Assembly: GCA_009792885.1 (NCBI GenBank)
Contig: WMCF01000068.1
Coordinates: 1,119,818-1,183,817, forward strand
Direction of reading: 5' to 3'
DNA from: Eremophila alpestris peregrina
Lineage: Eukaryota; Chordata; Aves; Passeriformes; Alaudidae
DNA length: 64,000 bases
A program made the translations under genes and the position numbers. Shown here in pieces: positions 14,001 through 26,000 of this stretch. The notes beneath the pieces were generated by a model. That model was not told the DNA's origin and searched no databases. It saw nothing but the letters and a program-made list of their open reading frames with translations. Every line of letters begins with the position of its first letter. The first letter of the stretch is position 1.

Positions 14001-17000
14001 CATCCACACCACCTATTTTGCAGTCCTAGAAGTCCATGGTTCAGGTCTGTCTCTAACACTGAGACAGACCAAATTCTGAGTATGTTCATGGCACAGAACA
14101 GGTCACAAGCAGGTGAAATCCTGCCTCATTTTCTCTGGAGCATTGCTACATTCCAGCAGGATGCACTGAGTGAAAAGTTAACACAATCTCTCTCACTATC
14201 AAACTTCTCTCATCCAAAACCTCCTGATTCAGGAAGGTTTTCAAGAACAATTTCATTCATTTTTGGGTAAGAGCTGTTGATTGTGTTATAAGTGCACACA
14301 CAATTCCCCCTTATAAAAAATGCAACATCAGACAGTAAAATGTGGTAATTACTTACGAATCCACGTGATTTTCAAAGGAAAGGAGGATTGGAAAGGGTGA
14401 TGTCTTAAATGCACATTCAGCAATAGCTTCTATTACTTCCTAAAGAATCAAAATAAGCACAGTTACAAATTTAACCCTCTCAAGAAGCAGAGTTTAAGCC
14501 TTTGAAGACAGAAAAGACCCAACAAGCTCTGAAATCATCCCCTGAGATCAGGACCTCCCTTCCTAAACATCCCAGAAAACTTTTCATCTGCTCTTGCCAC
14601 AACCACATTTTTCAGCCTGAACTATAATCAAATCTCCAGAATGTCTGATGAGTCTCAAGCACCACATTTCTCAAGAAATGACTTATGTCTGCCAGAATCA
14701 ATAGTTGAAATGTAAAGCTTGGTTTTGGTGTGGAGCTGTTCCATGCCTGCAGCTATGGCTTTCATGTGCTATAATAAACATGCTCTGACAAAGGCAGGTT
14801 TTCTAAACATCATCAGCACAAGCACGTATCCATAAAATCCTTACTTACTCTGACTCACATTTTAACTCCCTCTTTTTTTTATTTTTTGATGGCAGAAATC
14901 CCTTTAAGGCAAAATAAAGGGAAAAAGAAATCTTTACTCAATTAAAGCGGTTGGTTCTGTGGTAATTATCAGAGGACTCAGAAAAGGAAAGTTCTGTAAA
15001 AATTCCTGTCAGCTCTATGGAAAATGGAAACCCTAAATCCAGTAGAAAAGTCAGTTGATAATGATGATTTTAGTGAGGTGCACAATAAATGCACTCATTG
15101 TTACTAATTATGAAACATTTCCCTGTTTCAAATCTCTCTTCCAGAAGAAGATATAAAAACACTGAAGGCTTTTCATATGCTGGCAAACTCTGGAGTTTCT
15201 AAGAACCCATAAGTCTCTGCCATGCCAAATCATGACTAAAACCTAAAAGATGCATTTATTTTAAACAAGCTTTCTCTGGGGATTCCTCTTGTTCATTCTC
15301 TGTACTTACAGAGGCACAACTGAGAAGCTTAACAGTAAGAAATCCCCTTCCTAAAAGATAAGCTGAGCTTCTGGTACATTCTTCTGGCCCCTCATTTTCA
15401 ACTGCCTTCCAGCTGCAAGAGGGGATGGGATCCTGCATGAGTGGGGAAAATAACCTGGGAGAGTCAAATCAGGATTGCACTGGTGAGATGTGAGGATGGA
15501 CAGCTCAGGCACTGGTTGAGCAAAGGAAATGCTCCGTGGTCAGACAGGAACCAGCTGCAGGAGGAGCTCTCCAGGGTGCAAACATGGTCACACACACACA
15601 CAGATCCCTGCTCATGGCAGGACATCCCTGGCTGCTCCCTACAGCATCCCACCCTGGCAGCAGCTCTCAATCCACAGCTGAGAAAATCCCTCCTGGATTT
15701 CTGAGTCATGAAGCCAGGGGAGACCCAAAAAGCCCAGAACATAAGGATGGGGAGTGTGCAGAGCTGCTGCCTCTGCATTTCAGGAAGTCTGTGTGAGGCT
15801 GTGAAAGCTGTCAGACTGAGCAGAATCCTTGTGCTGTGGTCATGGCAAAAGTGGGAGCTGATAAATGATTCAGCATTCAAGACATGAATTGATTCTCACA
15901 CTCCTGACACATGATTTCACTGCCATTTTGCTCCTCCCCAGCCAAGCTGAAAAGAAATCGAGATGTTTTTCACATTTTTCTGTGTGGATTAAAAAATGCC
16001 TGCCCTGAAATGACTGATGAAATACTCCTGAGAAGGTTTAAAATACCTTCCAATATCTCTCCTGCCAGCACAATGCCAAGGGTTGAACATCTAAATATCC
16101 ACAGATAATCCCTGTTCCCACTAATGATCCTTTTAAAAATCAGATTAACTTTGTTTTAAATTCCTGCTCATGTCCAAAGCAGCTGAGAGCCATCTTCCTT
16201 AATTAAAGGACTTCCAGCAATCAAACCCCACGCCTATAAGCATAATTGGCTTCCCATAAACATAACTGGAAAGTTAATAACCAACGTGCAAGAAGGTTGT
16301 TTTATGTGTTTCTGTGATTTATGCAATCAGGGAAGAATTAGAGAAAGCAAACTGAAAAAAAAAAAAGGAGTGTTCTGGTACAAGTGAAATTTGGTGTTCT
16401 GTCTGTGGCAGATCTGTTTGCTTTTTTCCTAAAGAAAGGCACTAGAAAATTAAAAAAAAAAAAACACCCAACAACAGGTTTCAAGTATGGGAGAAATGTC
16501 TCAAAGCTGTGGCTGGCACAGGAGCCACACATAATCCCTTGGAACATAACCACAGTCAACAATGAGCATTTCCCCACATATTCCTGCACACAGCTAAGGC
16601 TAGAAATGTATTTCCATGGTGAGTTAGTGTCTGAGATGAAGAAGAATTATTTCTTCACACTTCTAAAATGATTTCCTGAGGCATCATTATAAGCTGTGCT
16701 GACTGCCAATCCTAATACTACAGGAAAACACCTCCATTATGCTCCTCTAACACCTTGGATCAAAAACATCTTTAAGAAGAACAAGAAGATAACAATTTAA
16801 GGTTATTGCTGATGGTATGGTCTCTACCTCATACTGTAGAAAAGGAAATGGAAGATGAAATTCAATAATAAGGATGACATGTTTAGGGTTTGAATGGCAC
16901 AAATATCCCTTCACAGTCTCCAAAGATACCAATTTGTCTTTTTCACCCTCCAGTGCTTTGGGTGTGATCCCAAGTATCAGGGATAACATTGCACACACAC

Positions 17001-20000
17001 TTATTAATTTTTTTTAAATATAATGCCAAGTGTCTGGGTCATGTGCATGGAGCCTGCCCATCTGGCCATGAGCAGCATATTATTCTCTGTCTGAGAATAA
17101 TATTCTCCACCATCAAATACATGAAATTCTGTAACTTTAAGCTGCTCATTTCTCAGGAAGTGCAGCCTTATAGGGTTCATCCACCACTGCTTCTCCAAGT
17201 GGAAGTTATTTGCAATATGTGGAGCTAAAACATGGTTGCTATTTATTTAAGGTGTCTTTCTTCCCCAAACTGGGGGATTTTTGGATCCAGCTATTTGGAA
17301 TCACCTAACTCTTCACTATCCTAGAACCAGAGGCTGCTTCTTCCCTCTCTCCCAGCATGAGGTGCCTGTATCCTCCCTTTGCTGGCGAGGATATTAAATT
17401 GCTGAGATCCAGCTGCTGCTTGCTGTCTCAGTTCAGGACTTTTGCCTCCCACTCCCGGTGACCAGAGAGGAGAAAAGGAGTGAACTGATGTGCTGGTCAC
17501 TGCTGTCCCAAAGCTGTGGCCTCCAGCTCTGTGCCATGGAGCTGTAACCCATCCAGCAGTTCCTCCCAATGCCTTCAGACCCCATTAGTGTGTGTGCAGA
17601 ACCAGTGGTGGCTGTGCCTGCTCCCTGAGCCCTGGCTGAGCTTTGCTGCAGGGACGTGCACAGGAGCAGGCACCTGGGCACAGAGCCCATCCCCAGATGG
17701 CACTGCTGTCACCCCACATAATCCCTTCTCCTCCCACTGCCATGCCCACCAGGAACCTCTCCCTCTGCAAGGTCCAAACGCTGCGGCTCCTCTCTCCCAG
17801 CGATTCTGCAGCTGCCCTGCAATTCCCTCGTTCAGCCCTCACATTCCTGCCTCTCCCACCACGAGAAGGGCCCTCCCAGGCAGGCCAGCTGTACCTTGAA
17901 GGATATCTCGGTGGTCATGGTGAAGCCGTGGGTGATGACGGGCTCCTCCTCGGCGGTGCGGCCCTTCCAGCAGTCCAGCTCCACGCAGCGGCAGCCCGAC
18001 AGCAGCACCTGCCGGTACATCTCCACAGAGGAGTTCCCAGCCAGCTGCCCAGCTGGGACACACACACACACACAGAGGTCATTGTGGGCCTCGGGAATAG
18101 GCACAACTCAGCTAACAGTTAATTAGAGTTAACAGCAGCTTTTACCCTCGGCTGAGAGCAATAACGCTCCAAGGAATATGAGAAGCCCAAGAACGCAATG
18201 GAAATTGCTTTGGCACAGTCAGTGTCATGGTTTGGTCCTGCCCTCAGTCAAACTGAGACATAACCCAGCTCTACAGCTTCTGAGGGGCAGCATCAAATAC
18301 ATGAAATAAATAATAATAACAACAAAAAAGCTTAGTTCTATGAGATTTTGTTACCCCTTTTGTTATCCTTGACAGAGGCAACTCAGCAGACCAAGACCAC
18401 ATGCTCTCACAACATACACTGCAGTTTAGTACAAGATGAAGCAAACCCCCTGCAGTCACTAATGGCACCATCATTAGGGCTCAAATCAATATTTAATATG
18501 CTAACCACTGCAATGAGTTGGCCAGTTACATTTCCTGATGTGCTGTTGTATTATGTAAGGAGAAAGCCAATTAAACTGTCCTTTTCCAATAATGAGATAA
18601 TATAAATCTAAAGAATTAAGTAGGAAAACTAATTTTTTTTCAAACTTGGTAAGTATTAAAAAAGAATTCCCAAGCCAGCAAAGAAGTCCAGTTGGATTCA
18701 GGGAAGGATATCCAGCCAGGCTGTCTTCATCTGCTGCTACAGCTTTGATTCCAGTCATTCAGATACAAATGTCTTGCAGCAGAGAGGTAACAGTAATGGA
18801 AGAATGGCTTTGTGCTTATTTTAGATGTGAAGAAAATGCAGTTTCCTGCTTCCTAGCAGTCTTGCTGAGAAGATCTTCCTGGATTTCTTGAAGGGAAACT
18901 AATTTTCTTTTTAAGGAGGCAGTGAGTTCATTTAGAGCAAAGATTCTTTGCTGACTGGGGACATATAAATACTTCATCTAGACTGGCATATACTGTAATG
19001 CAGATTAATCCTCATTTTATTGTCTCCGTGATTCTGTGTTTAGGTTTTATGCTGGGGAATACACATTTTGGGATTTGCTTCACAAAGCAGCATGTCTGTT
19101 TTTACCACGCACTAAAAACTGTAACAGAAGCCCTTCTTATCTGAAAATCCCTGTTTACAGTTTCTGTCTGATACGTGAGGTGGAGCAATCATACACACAA
19201 GGTATTAACATGACTCCTGTTGAAATCCATAAGAATTCTCAGTTCCTGCTGGAACCAGTGAGAAATATCTGTTAATAACAGAAGAAATTGGCCAGTACTG
19301 GAAAGCTCTAAAAATCCAAATGGAGTCAGCAAAGTGACAGTGTCTCTTTTTTTTCCTTTTTTTAAATTTCTTTTTGGAATTTATCTTTTTCCTGTTTCAC
19401 CTTTGATTATGGCAGATTATCTTTCCTCACACAAAAGCCTTTTTGGTGCAATTCCAATGTCTGTGTTAAGCAGTGGCTCTTTTTCTTTGCAGGATGCAAG
19501 CATCAGCATGGATCAGGGAATAACAACTCACACTTCCATGTGTTCATCCCTAAGCATCTGCCTATGAAATCCTGGCTCTCACATGGATCCACTGAGCTCT
19601 AGTGCCTAAAAAACCCACATTCATTTAGGAAACTGTTCTGATGTTGTCCTTCTTTTCCCTCAGAGCATTTGGAGTTTGGATTATGAAGCCATTCTGTGAT
19701 TAACAAACTCTCTTTCTGAGAGACTCCTGGTGGTTATCATTGCTGAGTGTTTTGGGCTCCAAGATCCTTCACCTTCAGAAGTGCTTAAGCAAATCATGAC
19801 ATGCATCATTTGCCACATGACACTTCCCACACGACCTTCTTAATAAGGCTCAGACATTTTGGAAGGATTCCTGCAAAGGGTAAGAGGCTATTCAACCTCC
19901 AAACCATGCAATCTGCAGAAAGGCTCCCAGGCAGAGTGTAAAATGCTAACAACACATGTTAATAACCCCAACACGTGTTTTTCTGAAATACAGAATATGA

Positions 20001-23000
20001 GGAATGTTCCCCCAAATGTGGGGGGTTTGCATATATTATTTAGAAATTTCTATTCTGAGTCCCTATTTGCATTTATTTTAAAATACTCCTTTTGCATTTT
20101 AAAATGTGCTAACACAGACACTAAAGGGAGCACTTCCAGTACATTTTTAATAGCCTGAGTACAGATCAATTTTTAACACTGGAAATTGAGGGCATTATGT
20201 ATTCCCTTCTACAACACAAGCAGTAAAACCATACAGACCATTTGCATCCCATCACTCTGTATGGGCTAAGGAGAAATGGATTTTGACAAGAATTCACTTT
20301 TCTGAGAAGTGCAATGGCTAGCTAATACCTGACAGGACACTATGCACAATGAGCTAGTGCTGATTGATCTAAGGTGAGGATATGAGCCAGGTTTCCCACA
20401 CAGAGCACTTCCACACTTCTGTGCCTTTCAGCTGCTCATTTCTCAGGAGGTGCAGCCTTGTTGGGTTCCTCCACCACTGTTTTTCCAAGTGAAAGTTATT
20501 TGCAATACATGGAATTAAAAGGTGGATGCTTTGCATTTAAGGTATCTTTCCTCCCCAAACTGGGGGATTTTTGGAACCACCTGACTCTTCACTATCCTAG
20601 AGCCAGAGGCTGCTTCTTCCCTCTCTCCCAGCATGAGGTGCCTGTACCCTCCCTTTGCTGGGCACAAACAGGAGCTGCTCCATCTCCTCTCTCAGGACCA
20701 GTCCTGGAGAAGCAGCCAGTGCCCTGGATCATACCATGGGCTTTGCAGTGTGCAAACTGTGAGCCCACAGGGCCTGGCTCCTCACTCCAGCAGCCACCCC
20801 AGGTGCTGGAGCACATTTACCTGGGTTTATTTTCCTCCTGAGCTGTTTCCCCATGCACAGGACAAGCAGCTCAGCCCCCACTCTGTGACAGGCTGTGCTG
20901 CTGCTTGTCTGTCAGTCAGAGCAGGCTCTCAGCCCTGCCTGCTGCTTGGAACACTCCCCACTGGACCACAGCAGGAAGGTGTCACCCAGCTGCCCATCCC
21001 TTCCCTAGGGTGCTGCCAGCCTGGACACTGCTCTGCAGGCTTTGGAGGTGACAATGCTTCAAGGAAATGCTGAATGAAGACAAGAAACAGCAACAGTGAG
21101 CACTGAGGAGTCACTGAGACCAGAAGAGCTGGAGGATGGTGGATGAGAGGCCACAGGCAGCAAGAGAGAGCTGCCACTCATGAGGCATTTCTCTAGAAAG
21201 AACTGCAATACCAGACTGTAAGCAGGGAGGCAGATGCTGAGGGTGGATGGGACAGTCCCACATAGGCTACATGTGCTCAGCTGATATCTCAACAACCTAC
21301 TGCTGAGATGATTGTTCCTTTCAGCCAAAACACGTGTTAAAGGTGTGTGATTTTAGTATTTTATATTTCCTATATACAACAGCAAATTGCCCAGCCCTCA
21401 GCACATACAAGGCTGAGTGTGATATGTCATCATTTGTCTCTGACTTTGGCTGCTGCTGAAAGAAACATTGCAAAATCAGTCCTCACTGTGCCCACAGCAG
21501 AAACCTGAGGTGAGGCTCCAGGAAAAAGCAGGGTAGCACTTTAAGGGTTAAAGGAATAAAGAAATAAATGTGACATCAGTGAGAAAAAAAGAGACAGTAA
21601 AAAAAGTTTCTCAAAGATGACATTTCTTTAAGGTAGCCTAGGATCACTGCAAATCTCTTCTTTCTTCATGAATTTTTACCTTTGTTCTTAAAAGTTACAT
21701 TTCCCTAAGAAAAAAGAAAGCAGTAACACTTCTAAATAAATAATCAGGACTTGATGTACTGCCAAAGGTTTCTACTAAAGGCTAGGAAAATGATCAGCAT
21801 AATTAAAAATAAATTCAGAATGTGCACATGGTGCTTTTTATGTTATAATGTTGTTTCTTTGTGCATGCTTTTTCTGGGTTAAAAAAACTAACAAAGGGAG
21901 AGATAATTGGTAGGGCATTAAGCTCACTAATCATAAAGTAATGCCAGACTGAATGGTTTTCTTATTGTCCTGATAATTATTGCATTACTAGTTGCTATTT
22001 CATGGCCTCAATCAGGGCAAAGGTACTTCCAAGGCTTCCCTTCCAAAGCCATGAGCACTTGAGCAGATCCTTCAAACTCTTTTTGGGAAAAGGAATAGCC
22101 TGCCACCATTAATTTTATTAATTTTACTTCCCTTGTTGGAAGAAAGCAAATGGGAATGTGATTGCTGTATCTGATGTAGGCTCAGAGCAAAATCCAAGGC
22201 TGTCAGTTTTTGTAATGTGCAGATAAAAATCAAATCATTAATCCCATTGTGGCCAGCTGCCACACATTCACTGAACATAATGAACCCACCTACAGGGAAG
22301 GGCTTGTGGTTTGTGCCTGTAAATGTGAAAATATGCACTCTGAAAAGGAATTTGAAAGTGTTTCAAACTTCTCTTGCACTATCCCCTGAGTTTATCCTGA
22401 TTGACTCCCCCCAGTTCACTAAGCTAGGAATATTTTGTCAAATTAAAATGAAAGATCATGTTTCCAAATATAGCCTCTGAAGTTACTTGGAAATGCAGGC
22501 ACAGAAACCTGCAGATGCAATCTGAGATGATTTGCAGAGACTTTCATATACAAGTCAAAGCAAATGTAGCAAGTGTCAAGGTAAATAATTTAACATGTGA
22601 GGTCACTTGTAGTGCAGTTAAAAACATTAGAATAGGTTGGATTAATCATGAATTTCCATCCTTAATTCTTTGGGTTTTGGCTTTTGTACCTCTCAACCTT
22701 TGGAGCACATCTCTGTCCTGACCAGCCCTGATAAAAACCTGTATATGATCTGGCTATAAATTCCTGCTGGTAGAGGGGAGAGCAGTCTTTTATCTCTTCA
22801 GATCAACCTTCAATTGCATGGTCTTTAAACCTCCTGGTGGCCTGTGCTTCTCACTTCAGTGCTACAGCTTTACTGTTTGCTTCCAGAATATCTGTACAAA
22901 GCTGCAGCACTTGGCTTAAACACCAACTAATCCTCAGTGACAGAGCAAAGTCCATATTGGATGGAAGAGGTCTGCAGAACATCACAGTTAAAAATTGCTT

Positions 23001-26000
23001 TTGCTCTGGCCATGTCTTTGCTCCACCAAAGAACATAAATTTCTGCATATTGGAATCATAACTTAAAAGTGGCCACGCTGATTTTCGTTTCTTTTAATTC
23101 AGGGAAAGAAAATCGCTGTCAAAACAAATACTTATGTGACAAGTTCTAGCACAAAACACATTTTACAGCCGAGATATAAAGCCTTGAAAAACGGTGTCTA
23201 ATGGAAACTATGACAGTTCATTCACTCCACAACAGCTTGAGAAGGTGCTGGAGAAAGAGCTGGAACAAACATAAAGCAGATGCAAATACTGATGTCTGTT
23301 TAAAGTGGGCATTACCACTGCCTGGGGTTGTTCAGGTTTTGGCACACTGGCATCCTGAAGGAGTTGGTCAGTTAAAGCCAGTCTCTTAATAGCATTAAAA
23401 ACCTTACATTATGCATAAACCACATTTTTAGCACTCAGTGCAGCATCATTTTTTAAAACTAAACGTAATGCTAAGTCATTAGCAAACATGACAGGACAAA
23501 GCAAACATCAAATCAAACAGGAGAGAATCCCCTGTGCACATCTGCTTGCCCAAAACATTTGTTCCTATGTAAACCAAACTAAAATGGTAAATTCACAATT
23601 ATTTTCTCACAAGTTAACAGAACCTTGGACTAGAAAACAAATGCCAAAAGTCAAATTCCTAAATTGCCTTAGCTTTTTCTGAGTCTTAAAGCATTGTTGA
23701 CTTTGCTGTGCAAACAATACAGTTCAGACTGTAAATCTAATTAACAGGAGCTTCTGGGTGCTCAACCTTTTTAAAAACATGACAGCACCTAAAAATTTCA
23801 GCTCAGATGTTAGATATTGTCTCCTTGCATTTATGGGCTGTCAGAAAATTATGTGCCATGTTGGAACCTCTCTAATCTCTGAATCAAAGCAAACTTCATG
23901 AAGCACAACAAGCTGCCAAATTTAATGTTTAGGGGCAAATTTATGAGCTACTGAGATGTTTGCTGTATTCTGCTTTACACACTTGTCTTGCTGCCTTTGT
24001 TGCCATAAAAAGTACAATGTTCATTCTCCTGCCTGAAGATGGGCCTTAATATGGAATCCTGCTTGAGGGAATCTTTGAGGGACTTCACGGACCAGGCCTT
24101 ATCTGAACAACACAACTGCTGCCCACCTGTTAATTAAAGTATATTTGCTGCATTTGTGTTGCAGCTGCAACAAAAATCAAGTGCCACCCTTACTTCCTTG
24201 AAGAACTCCATCATCTGTTTAATGCTGATGTTTAATGCTGAAAAGACACTCAGAATTTCTGTAAGGTAAGAAATGAGACCTGTCCAGCAGTGCAGTACCT
24301 GTGAGGTAGGTGTTGTGTGAGGAGTTGATGAAATAGTGTGACAGTGGTTGAGACATGTCTTCATTGAGATCCAGTTTCTCAGGTGGAACGACGCCGTTCT
24401 CTTCCCCGCTCAGATACCGCATGAATCCATCCACGGAGATCTGTCCTGAGAAACACAGAGCCAGGGAAGCACCAGTGAATTCCTACTACAGACTTTGTAC
24501 AGACATGCAGATGAATTCAATACACACACAAAGGCACTGTGAAAGCCCATATAACCATCAGCCTGGCTTTCACCCAGTTACCCAAATATTCTTGTGTAAA
24601 TGCCTCCTCATTTTCAGCCATACAAGTTGCCACTAACACACATTCCTTTAGCTGTATCAAAGATAAAGCACTTCATAATCAGCACCTACAGAAAATCAGG
24701 TGCATGGGGAATCAGAGTTACATGGAAAACAGATCTAAGGCCATCAAGGAAAGGGGTCTTTGTGGGGAAAATAAAGCACACTTTCCAGAGGAAACCAAGA
24801 AACCTGCAGAGAGCCACAGACACAGTACCAAGACTGGTAGCATTAAATGAACTTCCTCATCAGAGAAGAAATGCAGTGACAATACAGAGCAATGCAACTG
24901 CCATTCATTCTCATGACAACAAATGTAAGATGGCTGGAAAGAAAAACATCAAGTCCATGCACTATTTTAAGGCTGTAATCTGAGTGCAGTCCTGTCAGGC
25001 TCCACAGCTGCTTTGCTATAGGGTAACTACTCATCCAGAGATGGAGGCCCATGTACTTCCCTTTCCACAAGAAAAAACGTAAGGTGAAAGTCAGGGAAAA
25101 AAAACCCCACCATTGAGGTTTTTCTTGAAACTAAAGGTTTAGGAACAAAATCACCTTTCCACCACCTGAACCTACCAGGGAATGCCAACAGCACCAGGTG
25201 CTATCATGGAGTTAGCCTGACTAAAATCCACCCCAGAGAACACTCTGCACCAAGTTTACAGGGACACAGGTGGGGAATGTGTTGTGTATACATACCAAGT
25301 GAAATAACAGAGGAAAAAACAGTTCAGACCTGAATGGGATAGCTGCCACTTGCATTTTGTTAAACAGATTCATGCGCATGTAGTTTTCAAAGTTCTCAAA
25401 TGATCTTTGTGTTCAACCCTCAAAGTGCACCTGGCAAACAGGGGCCTTGTTTTTCACATGGGGAGGGTCCTCCTGTGCAGTGCTGCTGGTATTAACATAA
25501 ATCACAGCAAGCATTATTCACACATGTCATTAGCAGCTTCTGAGTTCCCCACTTGTCTGAGCTCCCTGCTCTGGGATGAGATTTCTATCACAATTCAGCA
25601 GTCAGCATTTCAGAAAGTGAAGCAATCTGCAAGTTCAATTACAGCCAATATTGCACTAGTGAGAGTTTGCCTGCAGAACGGAGATGGCAGATGTCAAAGG
25701 GGCTTTGTGTCCTGCATATTAAAGAGTAAATTGTTTGTGACCAATGTCAATAATATTCTGAGGCCAGCTACAGAAATGATGATCCTTGGTGGACAGTCAT
25801 CAAAAAAAAATAGTCTCAATTAAGTGGTAAGATTTGTTCTCTATTTCCTTAAACATATGACACCATTACACAGACACCAGCAAGAAAAAAATAATGCTAT
25901 CAGTTGTTTTGATTACAGTTGTCACCCTTTATCTCTGCATATATAATAGAAAGATTTAATGGTATGTTTAGGTATAAAAAGTTAGACAAAAGACACATAA

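Larger units (their letters stand above)
14440..17894 (-). other. PLCB1: PLCB1 intron, 3.5 kb
   Basis: GT-AG intron between the two exons that carry X-half active-site residues. It contains a (CA)7 run at 15589-15602 and copy A of a local direct repeat at 17141-17385, followed by a GC-richer stretch up to the exon at 17895. Confidence 0.85.
18053..24298 (-). other. PLCB1: PLCB1 intron, 6.2 kb
   Basis: GT-AG intron separating the exons with the first and second catalytic His. It ends, in gene sense, in a (TG)n tract at 18059-18074. Copy B of the local direct repeat is at 20431-20661, followed by a GC-richer segment to about 21060. No other exon was found. Confidence 0.85.

Noticed and set aside
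15464..15880. 138-codon minus-strand open frame
   Set aside because: It covers GC-richer intron including a CA repeat, has no recognisable domain and no splice signals that fit PLCB1.
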